Shown here in pieces: positions 8,736 to 18,000 of a stretch of 39,311 bases of DNA. A program made the position numbers and the translations under genes. Positions within the stretch are counted from its first letter, which is position 1; each line of letters opens with the position of its first letter. Origin of the DNA: a virus. The stretch is taken from positions 1 to 39,311 of IMG/VR virus record IMGVR_UViG_3300030389_002547; one strand, written 5' to 3'. Under the pieces are notes generated by a model that did no database searches, had not been told where the DNA came from, and saw only the letters and a list, made by a program, of their open reading frames with translations.

Positions 8736-9630
8736 AACAGAAAGTTCTTATGGAACTGACCCTACTCCATCAGCTACTGATGTAGTTTTAGTAACTGATC
8801 TGAGTATTACACCACAATCTAGTGATGTTGTTAATAGAGATGTTGTAAGACCTTATCTAGGATCTTCAGAGCAGCTTTTAGCAAACACTAGAGTTGAATG
8901 TACTTTCAGCGTGGAACTTGCAGGGTCTGGAACCGCTGGGACGGCTCCTAGATATGGAAGTGCCTTGAAAGCCACTGGACTTTCGGAGACAGTTTCAAGC
9001 GGAACTTCTGTCACTTACGCTCCTGTTTCAAGTAGTTTCTCATCAGTAACTATCCATTACAATATTGATGGTGTAAGACATAAAGTCACTGGCTGTCGAG
9101 GTACTTTTACGATCTCAGCGGAGGTTGGTTCAATTCCAACAATTGATTTCACTTTTACTGGAATCTATAATGCCCCTACTGATACTGCTCTACCTACTGT
9201 TACTTATGGTAATCAAGCGACACCTCTAATATTTAAGAATGGAAATACAAGTGGTTTTTCTCTTCTTTCTTATTCTGGTGCATTACAATCCTTAACCATG
9301 GATTTAGGTGTATCAACAGTTTATAGAGAACTTGTTGGAGGTACTAAAGAAGTAATAATTACTGATAGAGCATCTAACGGATCAGTAACTATAGAAGCAC
9401 CAACAATTGCACAGAAAGATTATTTTACTGCTGCATTATCAGATTCATCATTAGGTAACTTAGCATTCTTACATGGAACTACAGCAGGTAATAAAGTACA
9501 ACTAACAAGTTCTAAAGTTGATATAGGAGATGTAAATTATGGCGAAATGGATGGAGTAGCAATGCTTGAAATTCCATATACACTTGTTCCAAGTTCAGCT
9601 AATAACGAATTTAGCTTAATATATACATAA
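8698..9630 (+). CDS. Major tail (tube) protein
   Basis: The 310-residue protein starts MALLTRKRVILIETESSYGT, the pattern of siphophage tail tube proteins of the Phage_tube_2 type, and continues with long Ser/Thr-rich beta segments (RVECTFSVELAGSG, GTFTISAEVGSIPTIDFTFTGIY). Hexameric rings of this protein stack around the tape measure to make the tail tube. It is longer than lambda gpV (246) but ends in SSANNEFSLIYT with no clear Ig-like domain. The start follows GAGG by a short spacer. It sits between the tail terminator and the gpG/GT chaperone genes as expected. Confidence 0.88.
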   Translation: MALLTRKRVILIETESSYGTDPTPSATDVVLVTDLSITPQSSDVVNRDVVRPYLGSSEQLLANTRVECTFSVELAGSGTAGTAPRYGSALKATGLSETVSSGTSVTYAPVSSSFSSVTIHYNIDGVRHKVTGCRGTFTISAEVGSIPTIDFTFTGIYNAPTDTALPTVTYGNQATPLIFKNGNTSGFSLLSYSGALQSLTMDLGVSTVYRELVGGTKEVIITDRASNGSVTIEAPTIAQKDYFTAALSDSSLGNLAFLHGTTAGNKVQLTSSKVDIGDVNYGEMDGVAMLEIPYTLVPSSANNEFSLIYT

Positions 9631-9633
9631 CTA

Positions 9634-9668
9634 TTGACTTCCTAGCTAAAGTATAGAAGTATATATAT
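9634..9668 (+). promoter_or_regulatory. Possible promoter before the tail chaperone gene
   Basis: The 51-base gap between tail tube and gpG-like genes is unusually long for this compact block. It contains TTGACT (9634-9639), a fair -35 box, and AT-rich TATATA-like sequences at 9660-9668. The spacing is about 20 bases to the best TATATA and 12 to TATAGA, so neither fits the 16-18 optimum. I record it only as a candidate. Confidence 0.22.
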
Positions 9669-9681
9669 TATTTAGTTTTTT

Positions 9682-10014
9682 ATGGCATTTGTTCGTAAAA
9701 AGACCAAGGTTTATCCTTGGCCTGTGGAAGTAAAACGTCCTTCTGAAAAAAAACCAGGCGAATTTGAAAAATATGAATTTAAGGGAAAATTTGTAAGACT
9801 TTCTAGAACAGAACTTGATAAGTTTGAGGACGAGGATGAATTTTCTGCTTTAGAGAAGATATTAGTAGGTTGGGAGGATGTTAATGAAGAAGATGGCACA
9901 CCTATAACTTTTAGTAAAACTGCATTAAAAGAATTTTCTGAGGATGTTGATTTTGTTAAGGGAGTATTAGAAGCATTCAGAGGTTTTTATGGAAATGCTC
10001 AATCGGGAAACTAA
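9682..10014 (+). CDS. Tail assembly chaperone, gpG-like
   Basis: The 110-residue acidic protein (KFEDEDEFSALEKILVGWED; TALKEFSEDVDFVKGVLEAF) has the size and position of lambda gpG, between the tube and tape measure genes. gpG-type proteins coat the tape measure and prevent its aggregation during tail assembly. The gene ends at TAA 10012-10014, directly after the heptamer G GGA AAC at 10005-10011, so most ribosomes should make this short form and a minority the fused form listed separately. The start is the first ATG after the tail tube gene. Confidence 0.85.
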   Translation: MAFVRKKTKVYPWPVEVKRPSEKKPGEFEKYEFKGKFVRLSRTELDKFEDEDEFSALEKILVGWEDVNEEDGTPITFSKTALKEFSEDVDFVKGVLEAFRGFYGNAQSGN

Positions 10015-10358
10015 CTGATGCTGCCATATACTGGGCTTCGGGTGGCAGAAAAACGATAGATAGTACTCAAGAAGATGCAAAAGCTTTTGGGATACAAATC
10101 GAGAAGCAACCAGAGATAGATGATGATTTTGAAGTGATGGATGATAATTGGGAAATTGTTATGATGTTTTTAAGAATACAAACACAATGGAATATGTCCT
10201 TTGGAGGTGTAGTAGGATTAAAATATGAAGTCCTATTGCTTGCTGGAGGACTATTTGACCTTTACAATGTAACTAACCGCAAAGAAATGCTAGAGGGCTT
10301 ACAACTTATGGAATCTGTAGCTCTAAGAGAGGTTAATAAGGAGAAGAAGAGTGGCTAA
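9682..10358 (+). CDS. Frameshifted tail assembly chaperone, gpGT-like
   Basis: A -1 shift at G GGA AAC (10005-10011) would join the 110-residue G part to the frame beginning CTA at 10011. That gives about 225 residues ending at 10358. The frame entered is open from 9960 on. It encodes LTDAAIYWASGGRK, then DDNWEIVMMFLRIQTQWNMS and LKYEVLLLAGGLFDLYN, the W..F...QW....G...L pattern of T domains. It has no good start codon of its own until an ATG at 10134, in the middle of the domain. Known biology: lambda makes gpGT by the same -1 shift at G GGA AAG, and the T domain binds tail tube subunits. Use of the site here is inferred. Confidence 0.88.
10005..10011 (+). promoter_or_regulatory. Programmed -1 frameshift slippery site (G GGA AAC)
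   Basis: Read in the gpG frame the bases fall as TC-G GGA AAC TAA. This is an exact X XXY YYZ heptamer placed one codon before the stop. It differs only in the last base from the lambda G/T site. The -1 frame is the one that encodes the T domain. I did not identify a convincing pseudoknot or stem just downstream, so the stop codon next to the A site may be the main stimulator. Confidence 0.88.
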
Positions 10359-12624
10359 AAAAGTAGGTAAGTTTGTCTTAACAATTGATGTTGAGGGTTT
10401 AAAAGATCTCTCTGGATTGCAAAGGCAACTTAAAGGACTTGAAAAATCTGCTAATCCTACAGCTAGACAGCTTAAATCATTAGGACAAAGTGTAAGACAA
10501 ATAACTAAGTTTACACCTAAAACAATAAGTCAGTTTAAACAAAAAGAAAGAATATTAAAAAAGTTAAGACAGGAAGTAAATGTTAACTCAAGACAGTTCC
10601 AAATATTAGGTAGAGCAATTGATTCTAATAGGGTAAAACTCCAAAAATTCAATAATACAGCTAAAAAAGGAACAGGTTTTAGCAAGCTTGGTACTGGCTT
10701 TGGAAGTATTCTTGCTTCTCAAGTTTTACCAGGTAATACATCTCAACTCGCATTGGCAGGTGCAAATATAGCTGGGCCAAAAGGAGCAGCTATTGGAGCA
10801 GTTATAGGTGCAGGGATGGACTTTTCTAGTCTAGCAAAAGACGCTGCTATATTTTCTGGAGAAATTAAAAGACTAGAGGTCGCATTAAAGGGTGTTACAA
10901 AAACTGAGAAAGAATTTGCAAAAGCACAAAAAGTTATTGCTTCAGTATCAAATGAATTAAATGTTCCTATCAAAAATGCTACTAAGCAATTTACAACTTT
11001 ATCTGCATCTGTAATTGGTGCTGGAGGAAGTGTTGATGATGCAGAACTTGTATTTAGAGGTGTTTCAGAAGCTATTAAAGCAACAGGTGGAGATGCTGAA
11101 GATGTGCAATCTGCGATTCGAGCGATGTCGCAGATCTTCGGTAAAGGTAAGGTGTCGGCCGAAGAGCTCCAGGGCCAACTGGGAGAACGCCTTCCAGGGG
11201 CTGTGGTTAAATTTGCCGATGCTACAGGACGAACATTGCCTCAGTTACAGAAAGACTTGAGAGATGGAACTGTAGGTCTTAACGATGTAATGAAATTTGT
11301 TGTGAAGTTAAGCGATGATCATGCACAGGCAGCAAAAAATATGGCAAATTCTACTGCTGATGCAGGTGCAAGAATGCAAGTAGCTCTTGATAAGTTAAAG
11401 AAAAGTTTTGGAGACTTCTTCCAACCTCTTGGTGCTATGTTCCAAGACTTGATAACAAATTTTGCAAATATGCTTAACGCAGCATTAGAGACAAGAAATA
11501 TTATCAAAACAATTGAATTAGAAAAAGGTAAAAATGTATCTGGAACAGTATCTAATAAAGCATTAAGAGATGCGGAAAAACAAGCATTGAAAATTGCAAG
11601 ATTACGAGCAGGTGTATTTACGGAAGAAGATTATAAAGCAGGTAATGTGCATCAATTAAGTATTGGTAGACAGAAACCAATAGATGAAAATGAATTTAGA
11701 AGATTAAGAGATCAAATTTTTAAGGATAATTTACGACAATATGGATACGAACAAGGAATATTAAAAGGACCTGTAAGTGTTAGAGATCTGACAACATTCC
11801 AAGGGGTTACTCCAGAGGGAGATAAAGGAAAAGAAGCAGCTACTTTAGATAAATATAAATTAGATTTAGGAATAATAAATCAGAAAGAATTTGAAGCTAG
11901 AGAAATAAGAAGAGAAGCTAGCGTAATTCTTGAAAAGATGAAATTAGATAATAAAGAGTTTGATATGGATTTAGGGCAGATTATTGCCAAATTAACAGAG
12001 GCTAGAAGTGGTGCATTTAATTTTAAAGAAGAAATGAAAAAAGTTGCAGAATCTGCATTGGATTTAAGAACAAAAATTGGAGAACTCGCTGTTAGTTCTG
12101 TTAATAAACTAGCTGATGGATTTGCAGAACTTGCTGTATCAGGTAAAGCTAGTTTTGGAGACTTAGCACGATCAATATTACAAGATTTACAAAGAATGAT
12201 TGTTAAAGCATTATTCTTTAAAGCAATATTTGGGTTATTCCCAGGTTTACAAAAATTTTTAGGATTTGAAAAAGGTGGTGTTGTTGAGAAAAGTGCTAAA
12301 GGTAATGTATTTGCTAAAAATAAAATTGTGCCATATGCATCAGGGGGTGTAATTGATAAGCCAGTAATTTTTCCAATGGCAAAAGGAATGGGTTTAGCAG
12401 GGGAAGCTGGGCCAGAAGCTATACTTCCATTGAAGAGAGGTAAAGGAGGAAGACTTGGGGTTGAAGCTTCTGGTGGTGTTGGTAATATAGTTGTTAATGT
12501 AGATGCATCAGGTTCTAATGTTGAAGGTGATGAAGAGCAAGGTAGACAGCTTGGATTAGTTATTTCAGCAGCAATACAATCTGAATTAATACAACAAAAA
12601 AGACCTGGAGGATTATTAGCATGA
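10351..12624 (+). CDS. Tail tape measure protein, lambda gpH-like
   Basis: The gene starts with GTG at 10351, after AAGGAGAAG, and overlaps the gpGT frame by 8 bases. The 757-residue protein sets tail length; by the usual 0.15 nm per residue the tube would be about 110 nm (inference). Residues of about 205-330 carry the TIGR02675-type domain, including KVSAEELQGQLGERLPGA near residue 268. The C-terminal third has FGDLARSILQDLQRMIVKAL near 600 and a closing LAGEAGPEAILPLKRGKGG, as in lambda-type tape measures. Hydrophobic Gly/Ala-rich stretches near 125-160 may be membrane-active during DNA entry. A short segment at 11110-11209 is much richer in G+C than its surroundings. Confidence 0.95.
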   Translation: MAKKVGKFVLTIDVEGLKDLSGLQRQLKGLEKSANPTARQLKSLGQSVRQITKFTPKTISQFKQKERILKKLRQEVNVNSRQFQILGRAIDSNRVKLQKFNNTAKKGTGFSKLGTGFGSILASQVLPGNTSQLALAGANIAGPKGAAIGAVIGAGMDFSSLAKDAAIFSGEIKRLEVALKGVTKTEKEFAKAQKVIASVSNELNVPIKNATKQFTTLSASVIGAGGSVDDAELVFRGVSEAIKATGGDAEDVQSAIRAMSQIFGKGKVSAEELQGQLGERLPGAVVKFADATGRTLPQLQKDLRDGTVGLNDVMKFVVKLSDDHAQAAKNMANSTADAGARMQVALDKLKKSFGDFFQPLGAMFQDLITNFANMLNAALETRNIIKTIELEKGKNVSGTVSNKALRDAEKQALKIARLRAGVFTEEDYKAGNVHQLSIGRQKPIDENEFRRLRDQIFKDNLRQYGYEQGILKGPVSVRDLTTFQGVTPEGDKGKEAATLDKYKLDLGIINQKEFEAREIRREASVILEKMKLDNKEFDMDLGQIIAKLTEARSGAFNFKEEMKKVAESALDLRTKIGELAVSSVNKLADGFAELAVSGKASFGDLARSILQDLQRMIVKALFFKAIFGLFPGLQKFLGFEKGGVVEKSAKGNVFAKNKIVPYASGGVIDKPVIFPMAKGMGLAGEAGPEAILPLKRGKGGRLGVEASGGVGNIVVNVDASGSNVEGDEEQGRQLGLVISAAIQSELIQQKRPGGLLA

Positions 12625-12986
12625 CACTTCAAGCATTTCCAAGTACTCCTCAACCTAGTTTTCCTGTCAAAAAAAGTTCAAATCCAAAAACTAAAACAAT
12701 ACGTTTTGCTGATGGTTATGAACATCGTATTCACTTTGGAGTAGCTGCACATCAAAACCCCAAAACATTTAGTTTTACTTGGAAAAATATTACAGAAACA
12801 GAATCAGATTCTATAGAAAATTTTCTTGATGATCGTGCTGAAGACAACAAGGCGTTTACATATCAGCCACATAACGAACCATCTTCTATGACTTTTGTAT
12901 GTGAACAATGGAGTAAAGATATGAGTGTTCCTAATAGAGCAACTATACAAGCAACTTTTAGACAAGTTTTTGAACCTACAACCTAA
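12621..12986 (+). CDS. Minor tail protein, lambda gpM-like
   Basis: The 121-residue product has the PF05939 pattern: FPVKKSSNPKTKTIRFADGYEHRI followed by FSFTWKNITETESDSIENFLDD, then FTYQPHNEPSSMTFVCEQW and a final TIQATFRQVFE. Lambda gpM is 109 residues. In lambda gpM sits at the tail tip and is needed for the tip complex to start tube growth. It overlaps the tape measure stop by 4 bases (ATGA) and the next start by one base, so the tip genes form a coupled block. Confidence 0.9.
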   Translation: MTLQAFPSTPQPSFPVKKSSNPKTKTIRFADGYEHRIHFGVAAHQNPKTFSFTWKNITETESDSIENFLDDRAEDNKAFTYQPHNEPSSMTFVCEQWSKDMSVPNRATIQATFRQVFEPTT

Positions 12987-13756
12987 TGACAACTGTTTGG
13001 TCTGCTAATGCTACTTTAAGTCTTAATCAAGTTGTAGCTCCAACTGATTCAAGAAGAACTGATGGTTTGTTTTTTAAAGTAACTCAAGCAGGTACGACAG
13101 GATCATCTGAGCCAAATTGGGGTAAAACAATTGGACAAACAATTTATGATAATAATGTTCAGTACGTTTCTTTTAGTAGTACATTTAGCGATGTTCAGTC
13201 TTTAAACCCATCAGCAATTATTGAATTATTTATATTAACCCTTAAAGAAGGTATTCATTATCCACAAAGCAATCCAAGTAATGAAACAGAAAAATATTAT
13301 TTTCATGCTGGAAGTAGTCTAAATGCAAACGGTAAAATCGAATGGCAAGGACAAGAATATCTTAGGTTCCCTGTTGAGGCTACAGGATTTGCTTTTAAAA
13401 GAGGACAACTACCAAGACCAAAACTTGTTGTCAGCAATGCTACTGGTTTAATATCTGCAATTTTATTGACTGTTAATGAAACGACAACAGGAAATGATCT
13501 TACAGGTGCAACAGTAACTAGAATAAGAACTTTAGCAAAATTTCTTGATGCTGCAAATTTTGCTGATAATCAGAATTCAACTGCTGATCCAACGGCAGAA
13601 TTTCCAAGAGAAATATATGGTATAGATCGTAAAGCTTCAGAAAATAGAAATGCTGTTGAGTTTGAATTAGCTGCACCAACAGATTTAATGGGAATAAAAA
13701 TCCCTAAACGTACAGCGACTCGTGATGAGTTCCCAGCTATTGGTACTTTTTCTTAA
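12986..13756 (+). CDS. Minor tail protein, lambda gpL-like, lacking the Fe-S cysteines
   Basis: Residues about 70-256 match the gpL family (PF05100): SAIIELFILTLKEGIHYP, EWQGQEYLRFPVEATGFAF, GQLPRPKLVVSN, LAKFLDAANF and REIYGIDRKASENRNAVEFE. The first 65 residues are an added small module (VWSANATLSLNQVVAPT, TGSSEPNWGKTIGQTIYDNN), like the short W/Y-rich modules often found in phage tail and fibre proteins. Lambda gpL ends in a cysteine-containing domain that holds an iron-sulfur cluster. This protein has no cysteine and stops after TRDEFPAIGTFS, so the cluster cannot form. It is 256 residues against 232 in lambda. It should be part of the tail tip ring next to gpM and gpI. Confidence 0.88.
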   Translation: MTTVWSANATLSLNQVVAPTDSRRTDGLFFKVTQAGTTGSSEPNWGKTIGQTIYDNNVQYVSFSSTFSDVQSLNPSAIIELFILTLKEGIHYPQSNPSNETEKYYFHAGSSLNANGKIEWQGQEYLRFPVEATGFAFKRGQLPRPKLVVSNATGLISAILLTVNETTTGNDLTGATVTRIRTLAKFLDAANFADNQNSTADPTAEFPREIYGIDRKASENRNAVEFELAAPTDLMGIKIPKRTATRDEFPAIGTFS

Positions 13757-14457
13757 TGACTTGGCAAAAAGAAGCATTAGTTCATGCTAAAAAACAACTG
13801 CCTAAAGAAGCAGTAGGTCTTGTTTTAAATATTAGAGGAAAATTAAAATATCATCCCTGTAACAATCTTGCGATAACTGATCATCAATGTTTTATTTTAG
13901 ATCCCGAAGATTATGTAAAAGCAGACAATAGAGGTGATATTGTAGGCATATTTCATAGTCACCCTGTGAATCCTCCAACTCCTAGTCAAGCAGATAAGGT
14001 TAGTTGTGAGGCTAGTAATCTGCCTTGGTATATAGTAAATCCGACCTCTGAAGAATGGGCATATCTTGAGCCATGTGGTTATAAACCACCTTTACTTGGC
14101 CGTCAGTGGGTATGGGGAGTTACAGATTGTTGGAGTCTAGTAAGAGATTGGTATAAAGAAAAAAAGAATATATCTTTGAGAGATTGGGACAGACCACTTA
14201 CACCACAAGAATTTAATGACAACCCATTGTTTGAGCAATGTGCAAACGATACAAATTTTAGAGAATTAACATCTAGTGAAAGACTCGAAAATGGTGATGT
14301 TTTATTAATGAGTATTATGTGGCCGACACTGAATCATGTCGCATTATTTTTTGAAGGAGATGTTATTCATCATTTAACCGATAGACTATCTTGTAGAGAG
14401 CCTTATTCTGAATGGCTGTTAAAATGTACAGGAAAGAGGTATCGTTATGTCTCGTAA
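13756..14457 (+). CDS. Tail tip peptidase, lambda gpK-like (JAB plus NlpC/P60)
   Basis: Two domains are visible in 233 residues. The N-terminal JAB/MPN metallopeptidase has the acid E18 (KEAVGL) and the metal motif H67-S-H69-P with S77 and D80 (GIFHSHPVNPPTPSQADK). The C-terminal NlpC/P60 cysteine peptidase has C125 in GVTDCWSLVRDWY and H194 in LNHVALFFEG, with H205/H206 close behind. In lambda gpK the same pair is found, and the enzyme is thought to act in tail tip assembly and cell wall penetration. All candidate catalytic residues are present. The start overlaps the gpL-like stop by one base and its end overlaps the gpI-like start by 11 bases. Confidence 0.93.
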   Translation: MTWQKEALVHAKKQLPKEAVGLVLNIRGKLKYHPCNNLAITDHQCFILDPEDYVKADNRGDIVGIFHSHPVNPPTPSQADKVSCEASNLPWYIVNPTSEEWAYLEPCGYKPPLLGRQWVWGVTDCWSLVRDWYKEKKNISLRDWDRPLTPQEFNDNPLFEQCANDTNFRELTSSERLENGDVLLMSIMWPTLNHVALFFEGDVIHHLTDRLSCREPYSEWLLKCTGKRYRYVS

Positions 14458-15055
14458 AATAAAGCTGTATGGGCAATTAGCAGAATTTGTTGGTCATAAG
14501 GATTTTGACGTACAAGTAAAAAGTGTTGGGCAAGCTGTAAGTTTTTTAATAAATAACTTTCCACAGTTAGAAAGTTATATGTCACCAAAATATTATCAAG
14601 TTAAAGTTGGAAATTACGATATAAATGAAGAGGAAGTTAATTACCCTACTGGCAAAGAAGATATACATTTTATTCCTGTAATCTCTGGTGCAGGTAGAGG
14701 TTTTGGAAAGATATTATTAGGTGCTGCATTAGTAGGTTTGGCGTTTGTAGTTCCTGGAGGATTATCTTTTGCTGGTTTAAAGGCTGGAGGAATAAAAGGT
14801 GCGTTGGCTGGTGCTACTACTTTGAGTAAAATTATGGCTGGGACTGGTGCTTTTTTAGTATTAGGTGGAGTAAGTGATATGTTATTCCCAATGCCACAAG
14901 ATGATTTTTCAGAAGATCCACGTTTATCTTTTAATTTTAGTGGATTGCAAAATACAAGCAGGGCTGGGACTAGTATTCCATTAGTATATGGTGAGATTTT
15001 GACAGGTAGTATTGCTATAAGTGCAGCAATTGACACTAACCAAGTTGAGGCTTAA
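14447..15055 (+). CDS. Tail assembly protein, lambda gpI-like
   Basis: The N-terminal 80 residues (KIKLYGQLAEFVGHKDFDVQ, VSFLINNFPQLESYM, DIHFIPVISGAGRGFGK) have the ubiquitin-like pattern of lambda tail protein I (PF06805). A Gly/Ala-rich hydrophobic region at residues of about 85-145 follows, then DDFSEDPRLSFNFSGLQNTSRAGTSIPLVYGEI, the segment known at the gpI-gpJ junction. The 202 residues compare with 223 in lambda. gpI is needed for tip assembly and is not clearly kept in the mature virion. The gene starts inside the gpK-like gene and stops 2 bases before the gpJ-like start. Confidence 0.92.
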   Translation: MSRKIKLYGQLAEFVGHKDFDVQVKSVGQAVSFLINNFPQLESYMSPKYYQVKVGNYDINEEEVNYPTGKEDIHFIPVISGAGRGFGKILLGAALVGLAFVVPGGLSFAGLKAGGIKGALAGATTLSKIMAGTGAFLVLGGVSDMLFPMPQDDFSEDPRLSFNFSGLQNTSRAGTSIPLVYGEILTGSIAISAAIDTNQVEA

Positions 15056-15057
15056 AT

Positions 15058-18000
15058 ATGACTATGAATCGTAAAATCATAAGAGGTGCTGGAGGTGGTG
15101 GAGGCAGTAAACCTCATGTTGACCCAGATACCTTACATAGTCGGCAGTTTGCTACTATTCAAGATCTAATATCTGAGGGCGAAATAGAAGGTTTTTCTAC
15201 TCCATCGAAAGCTGGAATTACAAATAAAGCGTCTGCCGAATATATCAATGCTTCTTTAAAAGATGTATTTCTAAATGATACTCAAATACTTTCATCAACT
15301 GCTAATAATGCTAGTCCAGCAGCAGCAGATTTTAATTTTAAAGATGTCACTTTTAAATTTAAAGAAGGTACAAGTAATCAAACTGCTGTTACTGGTATGC
15401 CTATTACAATTGCAAGTCCTTTAGCAGTTTCAAGTGCTGTTGTTACAAAATCATCAGGAGTTGGGATAACTAAAACTATAAGTCAATCTTGTGATGCTGT
15501 AATTGTTACTTTGACTTGGGCAGAATTACAATTTCAAGATGACAAGGGAAATATTCATGGTTCTACGGTTCAATACAAAATTTCTCATAAATACAGTGGT
15601 CAATCATCTTTTACAGAAAGAATTAATACATCAGTAACTGGTAGATCTGCTGACCCTTACTCAAGAGAACACAGAATAGATTTAGCTGGAGCTAGTTTTC
15701 CTGTAGATATAAGAGTAGAGAGAATTACAGATGATGCTGATGTAAGTGGTTTTATGAGAGATACTTTTACATTTTCTTTCATACAAAGAGTAATTGATAG
15801 TACAGAAACATATCCAAACAGTGCTTATACAGCATTAAGATTCGACAGTAAAGTATTTAGTTCTATACCGAAAAGAGTATACAAAATAAGAGGAATTAAG
15901 GTAAGAATACCAGGCGCAGGTGCTAATAATTCTGGAACGCCATCAGTTGATATACAAACAGGAAGAATAGTTTATCCAAACAACTATATATTTAATGGGA
16001 CAATGCAAGCTGCAAAATGGACAACTTGCCCTGCAATGATACTTCTAGATCTTTTAACAAACCAAAGATATGGGCTAGGTAATCATTTAGCACCCGATTA
16101 TAATTCTGCAAGTCCAAGCGATTCTGATCTATTTGCAAACCTTGATTTGTTTAGTTTTTATGGTGCTTCAAAATTTGCAAATGAACTAGTAAAAGACGGA
16201 TCAGCAGCAGGTACAGAAGAAGCAAGATTTGCTTGCAATGTAAATATTCAAAGTCCTAAAGAAGCCTTTGCAGCAATAAATGAATTAGCTGGTGTCATGA
16301 GATGTATGCCTATATGGTCTGCTGGAAGTATAAGTCTTGCTAGAGATGAAGCAGCACTTCCAACTTATCTTTTTAATCTTGCCAATGTTGGAGAAGAAGG
16401 ATTTAACTATCAAGGAAGTAGTTTTAAACAACGTCATTCTGTAATTATTGTTAGCTATTTCAATATGGAATCACAAGAGATTGATTCTGAAGTTGTAGAG
16501 AGTTCAACGGCTAAAGCAAAGTTTGGAACTTCTGTAAAAAAAGTACAAGCATTTGCGTGTACTTCTCGTAATCAAGCTGCTAGATTAGGCCGTGCAATAC
16601 TTTTTGCGGAGGAACATGAGACAGAAACAGTTTCATTTACAACTTCTATTGATTCTGGATTAGTCGTTAGACCAGGTGCGGTTATTGAAGTTAATGATCC
16701 AGTAAGGGCAGGGGCAAGAAGAGGAGGTCGTGTTGTAGCTGCAACGACAACAACTATAACAATAGACGCAAAAGCTTCAACTTTACTAGTACATACATCA
16801 GATGGCGTAACAACAGGCCCTGGTATGACAGACATTTTAAAAATCTTAGTTACCATGCCTGACGGTACTGTTGAAACTAGAAATGTACAAAGTGAAAATT
16901 TAGGTGTATTAACATTAAATTCTGCTTTACCAGCAGTTCCAAATGTTGGAACTCCTTATCTTCTTACAAGTACAACATTACAAACACAGCTTTTTAGGGT
17001 TGTTGAGGTACAAGAACAGGATGGGATTAATTATGCGATTACTGCATTGAAATATGTTGAAGGAAAATATCCATACATAGAATCGAATGTTCCTTTACCA
17101 GTAAGAAATATTTCTCTTTTAAATACAAAACTGTCGCCTCCATCTAGTTTAGTGGGAGAAGAAACAACCATTGTTATAAACGGTATTGCAAGAGCTAGAT
17201 TAATTGTAAGTTGGCAAGAACCATCAAAGTCATTTTTTGCAGACAATGGAACAACATATGAAAAACCACAAGGTCCATCAGGTTATCAAGTAAATTACAG
17301 GATTACATCTGAGGCTGGTAATACAAGTAATTTTATAACTATTGATGTTGTAAGTAATGATTTCGAGATCATGGATACAACAAAAGGTTTTATTGAATTT
17401 GAAATATATTCAATTAGTGCAAGCGGTAAATTATCATCACAACCTTTAACAGGTACGATCAACACAGTTGGAAAATCAAGCGTACCTGATAATGTAATTA
17501 ATCTAGCTGTTGAGGCGATTGATGAGAAATTAGCAAGACTTACATTTAATCAATCAACTGCTCTAGACGTTTTATATGGTGGATCAGTATTTGTAAGACA
17601 TACAGCAGAGACAGGTAATGCAGCTACATTTGCATCAGGGCAAAATATTGTAGAAGCAGCACCTGGTAATGCTACTGAAGTGATTGTTCCAGCTTTACCA
17701 GGCACTTATCTCGTTAAATTCCAAGATGATACAGGTAACTTTAGTTCCGCAGCAGCAAGAGTTGAATTAACACTTGTTGATATATTTGATTCAATTTTAG
17801 TAAAACTAGATGAGGAGCATAATGATTCACCAGCGTTTAATAATTCTAATTCTAGTCTGTTTAGCAATACAGAGTACAGCAATACAAGAGGTGGTCTTAT
17901 AATCTCAAACCCAGCACTTGTAATAAATGGTACTTATACACAGTCAGGTACAACTATTACTTGCAATATTAATAGTCATGGATTGGTAGTAGGTCAAACA

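Noticed and set aside
11880-12653. Minus-strand frame of 257 codons opposite the tape measure
   Set aside because: It is Ser/Pro/Asn/Leu-rich low-complexity antisense of a real gene, with no motif.
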